Assembly (NCBI GenBank): GCA_905197115.1
Contig: CAJJXN010000003.1
Coordinates: 1-48,850, forward strand
Source of the DNA: an uncultured Bacillota bacterium
GTDB taxonomy: Bacteria > Bacillota_I > Bacilli_A > RFN20 > CAG-631
Direction of reading: 5' to 3'
DNA length: 48,850 bases
Below are positions 8,301-17,221 of the stretch, piece after piece; the stretch's first letter is position 1; each line of letters opens with the position of its first letter. The translations under genes were made by a program, and so were the position numbers. Under the pieces are notes generated by a model, which was not told the origin of the DNA, ran no database searches, and saw nothing but the letters and a program-made list of their open reading frames with translations.

Positions 8301-8741
8301 TTACTTCTCCTTCATCTTGTGATTTCTTTTTATAATCCATTTTTCTTCTTGATTCTCTAACGGATTCTTTTCAAATTGATCGAGCATTTCTTTTCTTTTT
8401 GCTCCTTGATGTAATTTACTATACATCCCTTTGGCCACACTCAAAGTTAGACTCGCTCCTGTTATTAAGCCCACCAACATCCCTTTATCAAGAACAATCT
8501 CTTTTTTGGTTATCCATTCATTTGCGATATACAATATACTATAACTAAGCAAAGCAACGATTCTTCCAATCTTTGAAAGCAGCAAATCTTTTTTTACGGC
8601 ATGGGTTTCTTTTGTAATTACTTTTTTCTTTTGTAGTCCTTTCTTAATGATTTGAGTGATAATCATAGTGAGTATGCTTGACACAATCGTCACATACCCC
8701 AAACTGACAAAGTACTCATATTCTTGTATTATTTCTTTCAT
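8301..8741 (-). CDS. Small multi-spanning membrane protein, holin-like, partner of Rhs
   Basis: A 146-residue protein in the same operon as rhs: its stop is one base from the rhs ATG. The start at 8741 (MKEIIQEYEYF) is chosen because AAGGAGGG lies seven bases upstream and a -10-like TATACT is about 22 bases upstream; the longer ORF to 8792 would overlap that promoter. Three hydrophobic segments are visible at about residues 13-33, 53-76 and 85-105, separated by Lys-rich loops, with a charged tail. Size, topology and charge recall phage holins, but I cannot name a family. Because Rhs has no signal peptide, this protein may help its release, as TcdE-type holin-like proteins do for clostridial toxins. 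That role is inference. Confidence 0.6.
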   Translation of the reverse strand: MKEIIQEYEYFVSLGYVTIVSSILTMIITQIIKKGLQKKKVITKETHAVKKDLLLSKIGRIVALLSYSILYIANEWITKKEIVLDKGMLVGLITGASLTLSVAKGMYSKLHQGAKRKEMLDQFEKNPLENQEEKWIIKRNHKMKEK

Positions 8742-8763
8742 TTCTTTTCCCTCCTTATGGTTT

Positions 8764-8769
8764 AGTATA
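8764..8769 (-). promoter_or_regulatory. Possible -10 box of the holin-like/rhs operon
   Basis: The minus strand reads TATACT here, about 22 bases before the ATG at 8741. No convincing -35 box is present (TGTTAC 16 bases upstream is the best candidate), so the promoter may be weak or need an activator. Confidence 0.35.
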
Positions 8770-8822
8770 ATTTTTCTTTTTCTTCGTAACATGACACTTT
8801 ATGTCTACTTCTTCTTTTCATT

Positions 8823-8853
8823 AAAAAAACCATTCCTTGATTTGAAATGGTTT
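8823..8853 (-). terminator. Intrinsic terminator after rpe
   Basis: Inverted repeat AAACCATT (8827-8834) / AATGGTTT (8846-8853) with an 11-base loop. On the minus strand it is followed by a run of seven T. It closes the gmk-to-rpe operon and separates it from the Rhs operon. Confidence 0.7.
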
Positions 8854-8912
8854 AAGTCATAATATTGAATAATGTTTTTAAGTTAGATTTGAAAAGAAAA
8901 TAATACATATGT

Positions 8913-9578
8913 TTATTTTAAGGGATTTTTCATATCTGCTATTTTTTGTTTGATTAAATCATCAGCCAAATATGATCCAGCGACGATAACATCTACTCCT
9001 GCTTTCTTAACAATTTTTGTTGTTTCCTGATTGATACCTCCATCAACTTCAATTAGACAATCAAGGTGATTTTTATCGATATATTCGCGAAGAAACTGAA
9101 TTTTTTGAGTTGCTATATTCATATATTTTTGACCACCGAAACCAGGTTCAACAGACATGATAAGGACAACATCAATTTTTTTAAGATAAGGAAGAATTGC
9201 TTCAATCGGAGTATTCGGTTTGATTGAAATTCCAACAAAAGTATCTAATTGACGAATTTGTTTAATCGTATGTAAAATATCTTTTTTATAACGATAAGAT
9301 TCAAAATGAAAAGTGATTAAATCAGCACCACTTTCAACAAATTGAGCGATATAAAGATGAGGATTAGTAATCATTAAATGAACATCTTTAAAGATAGGAC
9401 AAGGTTGTAAAGACTTTACAACTGGAAGTCCAAAAGATAGATTGGGAACAAATAAACCATCCATAATATCTAAGTGAATCCAATCGGCTTTTGCAGCAAT
9501 AATCTTTTTCATTTCTTTGTCTAAATGTAAAAAATCAAATGATAATAAAGACGGTGCAACTTTTATTTTTTTCTCCAT
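8913..9578 (-). CDS. rpe: Ribulose-phosphate 3-epimerase
   Basis: Cytosolic enzyme that interconverts D-ribulose 5-phosphate and D-xylulose 5-phosphate in the pentose phosphate pathway. The 221-residue TIM barrel is full length. Signatures: VAPSLLSFDF at the N-terminus, the metal-binding WIHLDIMDG block (about 33-41), DVHLMI (about 66-71), SVEPGFGGQKY (about 141-151) and VDGGINQET (about 178-186), which carry the His/Asp/His/Asp metal ligands of the family. The ATG at 9578 follows GAAAGGAG and overlaps the end of rsgA by 16 bases, so translation is probably coupled. It is the last gene of the operon, as in many Bacilli where rpe follows rsgA. Confidence 0.97.
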   Translation of the reverse strand: MEKKIKVAPSLLSFDFLHLDKEMKKIIAAKADWIHLDIMDGLFVPNLSFGLPVVKSLQPCPIFKDVHLMITNPHLYIAQFVESGADLITFHFESYRYKKDILHTIKQIRQLDTFVGISIKPNTPIEAILPYLKKIDVVLIMSVEPGFGGQKYMNIATQKIQFLREYIDKNHLDCLIEVDGGINQETTKIVKKAGVDVIVAGSYLADDLIKQKIADMKNPLK

Positions 9579-10441
9579 ATCTTTTTTTCTCCTTTCAATT
9601 CAGTTAATATTTGTAAATAGTTTTTATAACGCTGAGGATGAATAAGACCTTGCTCTACAGCTTCTTTAACTTTGCATTGTGGTTCATTTAAATGCAGACA
9701 AGTATTATATTTACATTCACTTGCATAATCGTTAAAGTCTTTAAAAATTCTTGCTAAAGAAGAAGGTTCAATGTTTAAATCAAGGCGCGAAAATCCAGGT
9801 GTATCTGCAATTAAAGCGTCGTGAAGAACTAAAAATTCAACTTCTCTTGTTTGATGCTTTCCTCTACCTAATTTTTGACTGTAGTTTCCAACTTCTTTTT
9901 TTTGTTCGTTGGCTAAAGCATTAATTAGACTACTTTTGCCTGTAGCACTTTGTCCACACAAAACAACCTTTTTTCCTTTAATTATTTCTTTTATTTTATT
10001 TATATTAATATCATTATGAGAAGAAAAAGCGATAACCGTATATCCTGCTTTTTGATAATTAGTAATTAAATCTTCAATTTCTTTTGAAAGATGTTCACTT
10101 TTTGAGATACATAAAATAGGCTCAATATTAGCCATTTCAATTTGAACAATAAGCTTGTCTACTAAATAAGAATCAAAAGTAGGTTCAATGGTTGACATTA
10201 TAATAAGCGAAACATCTATATTTGCAACAGGAGGTCGAAGAAGTTGATTTTTTCGTGGTAGAATGGATGTAATAAGACCATGATTTGTTTTTTCATCAAA
10301 TTCAAAAGTGACATTATCTCCACATAAAGGAGTTTGATTGGTATTTCGAAAAATTCCACGAGCTTTACATATATAAGATTGATTCTCACTTAAAATAGTA
10401 TAATCACCCGCAACACATTTAACAATAATGCCCTTTTTCAT
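9563..10441 (-). CDS. rsgA: Ribosome small-subunit biogenesis GTPase RsgA
   Basis: Circularly permuted GTPase that acts late in 30S maturation. The 292-residue protein has an N-terminal OB fold (about 1-65), then the permuted G domain: G4-like SKSE (113-116), G1 GQSATGKS (163-170), G3 DTPG (213-216), and a C-terminal zinc site C243, C248, H250, C256. The switch region LGRGKHQTRE (about 191-200) is conserved. The G4 motif is unusual: the guanine-specificity Asp of (N/T)KxD is Glu here. The ATG at 10441 has AAGGAG upstream and overlaps the prkC stop in an ATGA junction. Confidence 0.96.
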   Translation of the reverse strand: MKKGIIVKCVAGDYTILSENQSYICKARGIFRNTNQTPLCGDNVTFEFDEKTNHGLITSILPRKNQLLRPPVANIDVSLIIMSTIEPTFDSYLVDKLIVQIEMANIEPILCISKSEHLSKEIEDLITNYQKAGYTVIAFSSHNDININKIKEIIKGKKVVLCGQSATGKSSLINALANEQKKEVGNYSQKLGRGKHQTREVEFLVLHDALIADTPGFSRLDLNIEPSSLARIFKDFNDYASECKYNTCLHLNEPQCKVKEAVEQGLIHPQRYKNYLQILTELKGEKKIWRKK

Positions 10442-11322
10442 TTCTTTACTCCTTTTTTAAATAACTTCGTCCAAAATGATTTTCTTTCTGGTTCTTTATA
10501 TTTAGTAATCGCAATTAATAAATCTGCTTTAAATTCGTTAATGTTTTTGTAACGTTTTGTCACATTTTTTTGACAAGCCTTTTCGATTATGTCGACAAAA
10601 TCTTGAGTTATTTTACTATTATATTTACGTATGTCAGGAAAATCATCCTTAATATGAGCTGCAGCAATAGCAGTTGCAGAATTGCCAGTATATGGAAGTC
10701 GTCCACATAAAAGTTCAAACATTGTAATACCTAAAGAATAGATATCAGATTGAATAGTTGCTCGATTTCCTTTAGCAATTTCTGGATCTAAATAATGAGG
10801 GGAACCAACAATGACTTCTTGAGATGTAATTTCTGGATCATACTCATTAATAAAAGCGGTGCCAAAATCAGCCAAAATGGCTCTTCCATCACTTTTTACT
10901 AGAATGTTTTGCGGTTTAATATCACGATGAATAATATTATACTTGTGAACGTCATCTAAGGCATCACATACTTGTAAAATAATATCGACGGCTTCGTTGA
11001 TTTCTAAATATCCACGGCGACGTGTTAATTCTTTAGCTGTTTGACCCTTAATATACTCCATAACGATGAAAGGATGGTCATTATACACACCTACATCAAA
11101 TACTTTGACAATTTTTCTTGTTGTAAATGTAGAAGCCGTTTTAATTTCTCTTAAATAACGTTGATATTGTTCAGAATTTTCCTGAATGGTTGATTTTAAA
11201 AGTTTAATGGCTACTGATTTATTTAAAACTTTATCGAAACCTAAATAGACGACAGCGTTTCCGCCCTCGCCAATAACTGATTGTGTTTGATATCGATTTG
11301 CAATGATAAATGAATTAATCAT
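10438..11322 (-). CDS. prkC: PrkC-type Ser/Thr protein kinase, soluble short form
   Basis: Hanks-type kinase. The 294 residues comprise little more than the catalytic domain: glycine loop GEGGNAVV (18-25), VAIK lysine K40, catalytic HRDIKPQN (D134), DFG (152-154), and SPHYLDPE activation-loop end with SDIYSLG. The C-terminus is a short basic tail (KSFWTKLFKKGVKK). Typical PrkC proteins of Bacillota are about 600-650 residues with one membrane helix and several extracellular PASTA repeats that sense muropeptides; both are missing and the next gene follows directly, so this form is cytosolic and must take other inputs. It pairs with PrpC, whose TGA stop overlaps its ATG. Confidence 0.93.
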   Translation of the reverse strand: MINSFIIANRYQTQSVIGEGGNAVVYLGFDKVLNKSVAIKLLKSTIQENSEQYQRYLREIKTASTFTTRKIVKVFDVGVYNDHPFIVMEYIKGQTAKELTRRRGYLEINEAVDIILQVCDALDDVHKYNIIHRDIKPQNILVKSDGRAILADFGTAFINEYDPEITSQEVIVGSPHYLDPEIAKGNRATIQSDIYSLGITMFELLCGRLPYTGNSATAIAAAHIKDDFPDIRKYNSKITQDFVDIIEKACQKNVTKRYKNINEFKADLLIAITKYKEPERKSFWTKLFKKGVKK

Positions 11323-12053
11323 TCTTTCTCCTTTTCTTCATTTTCAATTAAAATAAATGTAACATTGTCATTGCCACCAGCGGCATTGACTTTTTCTACT
11401 AATTCATTGCCTCTAAAAATAATAGATTCTTTAGAAGTTAAAACTTTTAATAATTTTTTGTTATCTAAAACATTGTGAAGACCATCTGAACAAATTAAAA
11501 TATTTTGATTATCTTTGAGCGGAATTTCACCAATGTCCACACTGACTTCTTTTTTGATTCCTAAAGCATTTGTTAATACATGTCTTTTTGGATGCTTTAA
11601 AGATTGTTTATAAGTGATATAACCACTATGTAATAAAGAATTGACAAGAGTATGATCTGTTGTAATTTGAGAGATACTATTTGAATCATAAACATAAATT
11701 CGGCTATCTCCTAGATGGGCATAATACATTTTTCCATCAATGCATAAAACGCCTGAAACTGTCGTTCCCATACCAGATAAATGTTCATTCTCTAATGATT
11801 GCTGATGAACTGCTTCATTGGCTTTTTGCAATGTTTCATAGAGCCAAATTCCTACCGATTTATGAATCGGTTTTTTATACGCATCAGCTAAAATTTCAAT
11901 TGTTTTATTTGCAGCATAAGAGCCTCCAAGATGACCTCCCATGCCATCACAGACGAAAGCAATGAAATTTTTGGAGTCCTTTTCTTTGTAAAAATATGCA
12001 TCTTCATTATTTTGACGAACAATTCCGGTATCTGTTTTTGCATAAATTTTCAT
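11319..12053 (-). CDS. prpC: PP2C-family protein phosphatase PrpC/Stp
   Basis: Metal-dependent Ser/Thr phosphatase that reverses PrkC phosphorylation. The 244-residue protein carries the whole PP2C motif set: TDTGIVRQNNEDAY near the N-terminus, FVCDGMGGHLGG (about 33-44), AHLGDSRIYVY, ITTDHTLVN, LTNALG, LICSDGLHNVL and GGNDNVTFILI at the end. The metal-binding Asp residues in CDGMGG, CSDG and GNDN are all present. It overlaps prkC by an ATGA junction and rlmN by another. The start ATG 12053 follows GAGGGG within the rlmN end. Confidence 0.96.
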   Translation of the reverse strand: MKIYAKTDTGIVRQNNEDAYFYKEKDSKNFIAFVCDGMGGHLGGSYAANKTIEILADAYKKPIHKSVGIWLYETLQKANEAVHQQSLENEHLSGMGTTVSGVLCIDGKMYYAHLGDSRIYVYDSNSISQITTDHTLVNSLLHSGYITYKQSLKHPKRHVLTNALGIKKEVSVDIGEIPLKDNQNILICSDGLHNVLDNKKLLKVLTSKESIIFRGNELVEKVNAAGGNDNVTFILIENEEKEKE

Positions 12054-13087
12054 AATTTCCCCTCACTTTTTGCTCTAAGTTGACCACAAGCGGCGTCAAT
12101 ATCGTTCCCGAATTCTCTTCTTATTGTAACATTTATTTTTTCTTTTTTTAAGACATTATAAAAATTATTTATATTTTTTTCATTGCTGCGACGATAAATG
12201 TTTTCATTTACACTATTATAAGGAATTAAATTAACATAACAACATGTTCCTTTTAAATAAGCAGCAAGCTCTAAAGCATTTTCTGTAGAATCATTAATGC
12301 CATCTAATAAAAGATATTCAAAGGTGACACGGCGATTTGTTTTTTGCTCATATTGAATTAATGCTTCTTTTAAAACTTGCATCGGATAAGTATGATTTAC
12401 TTTCATGATTTTATTGCGGATTTCATCATTAGGTGCATGTAAAGAGACAGCTAAATTAATTTGTAGTTTTTCATTAGATAGGGCTTCAATTTTAGGCACA
12501 AGACCACTTGTAGAAACACTAATATGTCGTGCTCCAATGGCTAAACCTTTTGCCTCATTAATTACATATATAAAATTCATAACATTTTCATAATTATCAA
12601 ATGGTTCGCCAATTCCCATAATGACGACATGAGAAACTCGTTCATTGGTTTTATCAAGCTCATTTTGTGCTACAAGAATTTGACCAATCATTTCATGAAC
12701 ATTTAGGTCTCTGACTTTTTTTAACAAGCCACTCGCACAAAAACTACAACCCATATTACATCCAACTTGAGAAGAAACACAAACGGCATTCCCATAAGTA
12801 TAACGCATAATAACGGTTTCAACTCTTTTTTTGTCGATAAATTCTAATAAAAATTTAATCGTATCATCATTGGATACTTGCTTTTTTACAACGGTTGGTA
12901 ATTGAATAGAAAAACTTTTCTTTAAATCTTCTCTTAAAGGTAAAGATAAATTACTCATTTCATCAAAAGAGTGAACACGATGTTGATAAAGCCATCGCAA
13001 AATTTGTTCGCCATTATACTTTTTATATCCCATATTTTCTACAATGGTTTGCAATTGGGACAAATTCCAATCATAAATACTTTGCAT
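12050..13087 (-). CDS. rlmN: 23S rRNA (adenine2503-C2)/tRNA (A37) methyltransferase RlmN
   Basis: Radical SAM methyltransferase that modifies A2503 of 23S rRNA. The cluster motif CNMGCSFC (CxxxCxxC) and the ending AACGQLRAK with the catalytic Cys are present, as are GIGEPFDNYENV and ISVSTSGLVP. I take ATG 13087 (MQSIYDWN, 345 aa), with GAGAG a few bases upstream, one base after the rsmB stop; a GTG at 13096 would extend it by three codons but overlaps rsmB. The stop is TGA, shared with the ATG of prpC, one of several proofs that TGA terminates in this organism. Confidence 0.96.
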   Translation of the reverse strand: MQSIYDWNLSQLQTIVENMGYKKYNGEQILRWLYQHRVHSFDEMSNLSLPLREDLKKSFSIQLPTVVKKQVSNDDTIKFLLEFIDKKRVETVIMRYTYGNAVCVSSQVGCNMGCSFCASGLLKKVRDLNVHEMIGQILVAQNELDKTNERVSHVVIMGIGEPFDNYENVMNFIYVINEAKGLAIGARHISVSTSGLVPKIEALSNEKLQINLAVSLHAPNDEIRNKIMKVNHTYPMQVLKEALIQYEQKTNRRVTFEYLLLDGINDSTENALELAAYLKGTCCYVNLIPYNSVNENIYRRSNEKNINNFYNVLKKEKINVTIRREFGNDIDAACGQLRAKSEGKL

Positions 13088-13088
13088 A

Positions 13089-14363
13089 TTAAACACTCTC
13101 TTTCACTAATTTAGCAATATAAAAACCATCACTATTGTATTCAAAAGGAAAAATTTGTTTTTCAAAAACTCTTTTCATATCTTTATGTTTACTTAAAAAT
13201 TTAATTATTTGTAATTCATTTTCTTTTTTTGACATAGTGCAAGTGCTATAAACTAAAACGCCATTTGGTTTTAATAAAGTATAAGCATTTTCTAATAATT
13301 TTTCTTGAATTGCGATGATTTCATCTAATTTGTTGGGGTTCATATCAAATAAAATATCGGGTTTTCTTCGAATAACTCCAAAGCCAGAACAAGGGGCATC
13401 TAATAAAATTTTATCAAAGTAGTTTGGTCGCATTTTTAAAGCTAATAAAGTAGAATCATAACATTTTGTCATGACATTGCTTAAATGATGATGGGCTAAA
13501 CTTTTATTAATTAATTCTACACGATGAGGATGAAGGTCGATCGCTAAAATTTTTCCAGTGTTTTGCATTAAAGTTGCCATATGAATGGTTTTGGAGCCAG
13601 GAGCAGCGCACATATCTAAAATATTATCATTTAATTGAGGATCTAAAATCAAAGAAACATATTGAGAAGACTCATCTTGTACGCAAATGCTTCCATTTTT
13701 CATTTCTATTTGTGAAGATAAGCTTTCTTTTCCAATATAATAAAAAGCGTTCTCACATAAATTGGCACAAATAAAATTAGGATTTTTTAAAAGTTCCTCT
13801 TTGCTTAATTTAAAAGGATTTAAGCGAATCGTTAAAGGGGCTTCTTTCATATTATCTTGTAAAATTTTTAGCATTTTTTCTTTTCCATAATGGGTTTCCC
13901 ACATTTTAATTAACCAAATTGGATGATTATAAAGTGTTTGATAATACCCATAAATATCTTTAAAGTCACTTATTTGAGGCTCTTTTTTTTCTTTAGCTAA
14001 AGAGTGTAATACAGCGTTACAAAATTTACCTCCAAAAGCACCATCTAATTTTTTGGCAATATCAACAGCTTCATTTGTTATTGCATAGGGAGGAATTTTA
14101 TCTAAATAACGCATTTGATATAAAGACATCATTAAAAGAATTTCCATTTTAGGTTTGACTCTTTTATCTACTGTATAAAGACTAATTTCCCATTTTAAAA
14201 GATTAGAGTGTTGCAAAGTACCATATACAATATGGGTAAACAAAGCCTTATCTTTTTCATTTAATTTGGCATTTTTTATTGTGTTGTCTAAATCAATATT
14301 GCTGTAACTTTTATTAATAAAAATATTACATAAACATTCAAAAGCACATTCTCTTACATTCAT
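13089..14363 (-). CDS. rsmB: 16S rRNA (cytosine967-C5)-methyltransferase RsmB
   Basis: The 424-residue protein has an N-terminal NusB-like RNA-binding domain (about 1-135: VRECAFECLCNIF, LLMMSLYQMRYL, ITNEAVDIAK) and a C-terminal SAM-dependent Rossmann domain with CAAPGSKTIHMA (SAM binding), LDAPCSGFGVIRRKPDI (catalytic PCSG Cys) and YSTCTMSKKEN (second Cys). This two-Cys arrangement is that of m5C methyltransferases. ATG 14363 follows AGGAGGAAT. It lies 12 bases after priA. The fmt and def genes that often separate the two are absent here. Confidence 0.95.
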   Translation of the reverse strand: MNVRECAFECLCNIFINKSYSNIDLDNTIKNAKLNEKDKALFTHIVYGTLQHSNLLKWEISLYTVDKRVKPKMEILLMMSLYQMRYLDKIPPYAITNEAVDIAKKLDGAFGGKFCNAVLHSLAKEKKEPQISDFKDIYGYYQTLYNHPIWLIKMWETHYGKEKMLKILQDNMKEAPLTIRLNPFKLSKEELLKNPNFICANLCENAFYYIGKESLSSQIEMKNGSICVQDESSQYVSLILDPQLNDNILDMCAAPGSKTIHMATLMQNTGKILAIDLHPHRVELINKSLAHHHLSNVMTKCYDSTLLALKMRPNYFDKILLDAPCSGFGVIRRKPDILFDMNPNKLDEIIAIQEKLLENAYTLLKPNGVLVYSTCTMSKKENELQIIKFLSKHKDMKRVFEKQIFPFEYNSDGFYIAKLVKESV

Positions 14364-14375
14364 ACTTCATTCCTC

Positions 14376-16589
14376 CTACAATAGTTTGTATGTATCAATA
14401 TCTATCAAAAAACTACATTTTTTGATGGCTAGTTCCTTTTTAAAATGATGGGTTGTTTGATGAATGATTTCAATCATTTTTTCTTTATTTTTACTTTTTA
14501 TCAGCATTCTTACTTTATACTTTGTATTTTCTTTAAAAATATAAGGAAAAGCAGGACCTAAAATTTCAAAATCACTCGATTGTTTCAAGAAATCACAAAT
14601 TTGATCTCCCATTAATAATGCATTCTCGGGCTTTTCACTTAAAATAGTTAAAGAAGTTAAATAAGAAAAGGGTGGATAATTTCTTCTATTTCGAAAAATC
14701 ATATCATGTTTGAAAAAGTTTGCATAATCATGTTTTGCCGCATATTGAATGGCATAATGATCCGGATTATAAGTTTGGATAATCACTAATCCTTCTTTTT
14801 CTCCTCTTCCTGCTCTTCCTGCAACTTGAGAAAGTAATTCAAAAGTAAATTCGCCACTTCTAAAATCCGCTACGGCTAAGGTGATATCACTATCAATGAC
14901 ACCAACCAAGGTTACATCATGGAAATCCAGTCCTTTAGCAACCATTTGTGTTCCTAATAAAATATTGTAATCTTCTTTTTTAAATTGTTCTAAAATTTTT
15001 AAATGACCATGCTTGATAGAGGTCGTATCATTATCCATTCGTAATATTTTAGCTTTCGGATATTCATTTTGAATAATTTCTTCAATTTTTTGAGTACCAC
15101 TTCCCATAAAAAGAAAATCAGTACTATTGCATTTTGGACAAATATGCTCAAATTTTACTTCATGATTACAATAGTGACATTTAAATTTATCTCCTTTTTT
15201 ATGATAGCTCATAGAAACTTCACAAGTTGGACATTTAAACATATACCCACATTTTCGGCAAGAAACATAAGGCGAATACCCTCTTCGATTGTGTAATAAA
15301 ATCATTTTTTCATGATTCTCTAATCGTTTTTTGATTTCTTCATCTAATGTTTTAGAAATTAAAGAAACGCCTTCTTTTAAATAATCTTCTCGCATATTTA
15401 CAATTTTACAAATAGGCATAGAATGATGATTTGCTCGATGATTTAATGTTACACAATCATATACATTTTTAATCGCTCTTGATTTTGTTTCAAAACTTGG
15501 CGTTGCACTTCCTAATACCACTTTACAATGATGTTGATTCGCTCTAAAAATCGCAATATCTTTAGCATGATAAGTTGGCATAGTATCTTGCTTGTAACTT
15601 GTGGAATGTTCTTCATCTAAGATGATAATTCCTATATTTTCTAAAGGGGCAAAAATAGCACTTCTTGCACCAATGACAACTTGAGCTTGTTGATTTTTAA
15701 TTTTATCATATTGTTCTTTTTTTTCTAAAGGTGTTAAATTGCCGTGTAAAACAGCAATTTTATCTTTAAACCAGAGTTTAAATCTTTGAATAATCATAGG
15801 TGTTAAAGAAATTTCAGGAACCAATATAATGGCTGTTTTATCTTGTTTTAAATAATAATCAACTAAGTGCAAATAAACTTCTGTTTTTCCACTTCCGGTT
15901 ACGCCTTGTAATAATATTGTAGTCTTTTTACTTTCAAGAATTTGTTGAAAGGCCCTCTTTTGTTCTTCATTTAATGGATGTTTAGGAAAGGTATTTTCTT
16001 GATACTCTGCTAAATAATCTTTAATTATTTCTTCTTTTTTTATTGAAATAAAACCGAGTGATTCAAGTTTTTTTAACATTTCCGATTTGTTTTTTAAATC
16101 TTTTTGATACGTTTCTTTTGCTTGACATAGTTGATTGTATAATTCTTTTTGCTTAATGGTCAAAACGCTCGTGTTTTGATTCAAAATAGGAATAATTTTA
16201 TGAACAATCTTACCTTTGATTTGTTTGAAACTATTTTTCTTTGTTGGTCGATAAGAAGGAGGCAAGAGTGTTTGAATGCAACTTATCAAAGGTGTAACAT
16301 ATGTATAAGCCATATATTTGGCTAAACAAAAAAGGTCATCGCTTAAAATTTTTTCTTGATCGATGACAGAATGAATATATTTATACTCAATATAATCTTT
16401 TTTACAAATTTCTTCAAAAGTTAAGGATGTAAATTGTATATCTATGACATAAGCAATAATATTTTGATGATGAAAAGGAACATAAACGCGATAACCAACA
16501 TCCACGTTTACATCATCATTTGCTAAATAAGAAAAAGAAGTGTCTAAAGATAAAGTTCGATGTTCAATTAAAACTTTTAAAATCTTCAT
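14376..16589 (-). CDS. priA: Primosomal protein N' (replication restart helicase) PriA
   Basis: 3'-to-5' helicase that reloads the replisome at stalled forks. Order in the 737 residues: N-terminal DNA-binding domain, Walker A GVTGSGKTEVYLH, DEEH box in LDEEHSTSYKQD, GSATPS, HNRRGYSP, a zinc-binding insert with eight Cys (CRKCGYMFKCPTC, then CHYC and CPKC), and GTQMVAKGLDF and QVAGRAGRG of the second helicase lobe. The ATG at 16589 (MKILKVLIEHR) is chosen since AAGGAAG lies eight bases upstream; the GTG at 16598 would sit on that site. It starts 20 bases after gmk. Confidence 0.96.
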   Translation of the reverse strand: MKILKVLIEHRTLSLDTSFSYLANDDVNVDVGYRVYVPFHHQNIIAYVIDIQFTSLTFEEICKKDYIEYKYIHSVIDQEKILSDDLFCLAKYMAYTYVTPLISCIQTLLPPSYRPTKKNSFKQIKGKIVHKIIPILNQNTSVLTIKQKELYNQLCQAKETYQKDLKNKSEMLKKLESLGFISIKKEEIIKDYLAEYQENTFPKHPLNEEQKRAFQQILESKKTTILLQGVTGSGKTEVYLHLVDYYLKQDKTAIILVPEISLTPMIIQRFKLWFKDKIAVLHGNLTPLEKKEQYDKIKNQQAQVVIGARSAIFAPLENIGIIILDEEHSTSYKQDTMPTYHAKDIAIFRANQHHCKVVLGSATPSFETKSRAIKNVYDCVTLNHRANHHSMPICKIVNMREDYLKEGVSLISKTLDEEIKKRLENHEKMILLHNRRGYSPYVSCRKCGYMFKCPTCEVSMSYHKKGDKFKCHYCNHEVKFEHICPKCNSTDFLFMGSGTQKIEEIIQNEYPKAKILRMDNDTTSIKHGHLKILEQFKKEDYNILLGTQMVAKGLDFHDVTLVGVIDSDITLAVADFRSGEFTFELLSQVAGRAGRGEKEGLVIIQTYNPDHYAIQYAAKHDYANFFKHDMIFRNRRNYPPFSYLTSLTILSEKPENALLMGDQICDFLKQSSDFEILGPAFPYIFKENTKYKVRMLIKSKNKEKMIEIIHQTTHHFKKELAIKKCSFLIDIDTYKLL

Positions 16590-16609
16590 GCGCTTCACTT
16601 CCTTAACAT

Positions 16610-17182
16610 TTATTTTGTTATATTTCCATAGTGAGAAATGATATTTGCAATTTCTTCACTTGCTTTTGAAATCGTATTATTAATGACTACATATTTATAA
16701 TCATTTTGCAATTTCATTTCTCTTCTCGCTTTTGATAATCGTTGTTGAATAATATTTTCTGGTTCGCTTCTTCTACCACGAATTCGGTTTTCAAGTTCTT
16801 CAAAACTTGGTGGAACCATAAAAATGGTAATTGCATCTGGACATTTTTGCATTACTTGTTTAGCACCTTCAATTTCAATTTCAAGCAATACATTTTTTCC
16901 TGAATTTAACAATTTATCGACAAAAGATTTAGGAGTTCCATATTGATTGCCGACAAATTCAGCCCATTCAAGTAACTCTCCATCATTTTTTGCTTTTTCA
17001 AATTCTTCTTTAGAAACAAAGAAATAATCTTCGCCATCTTTTTCATTTACTCTAGCTTTTCTTGTTGTCATTGAAATGGAATAAGCTAAATTTAAATGCG
17101 ACATTGTCATAATATTTTCGCGAATCGTGCCTTTACCAACACCACTTGGACCACTTAAAATAAATAAGGTTCCTTTTTGCAC
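16610..17182 (-). CDS. gmk: Guanylate kinase
   Basis: Phosphorylates GMP/dGMP to the diphosphates. The protein has the P-loop GPSGVGKG (11-18), SMTTRKAR and GEDYFFVS of the GMP-binding lobe, WAEFVGNQYGTP, LEIEIEGAKQV and RRSEPENIIQQRL of the lid. The best start is GTG 17182 (190 aa) with AGGAGGGG five bases upstream; the TTG at 17200 would begin before that site. First gene of the gmk-to-rpe operon, with a consensus promoter about 40 bases upstream. No rpoZ follows it, unlike in many Bacillota. Confidence 0.95.
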   Translation of the reverse strand: MQKGTLFILSGPSGVGKGTIRENIMTMSHLNLAYSISMTTRKARVNEKDGEDYFFVSKEEFEKAKNDGELLEWAEFVGNQYGTPKSFVDKLLNSGKNVLLEIEIEGAKQVMQKCPDAITIFMVPPSFEELENRIRGRRSEPENIIQQRLSKARREMKLQNDYKYVVINNTISKASEEIANIISHYGNITK

Positions 17183-17221
17183 ATATACCCCTCCTAACAA
17201 TTTCTTTAAAAGAATAGATTA

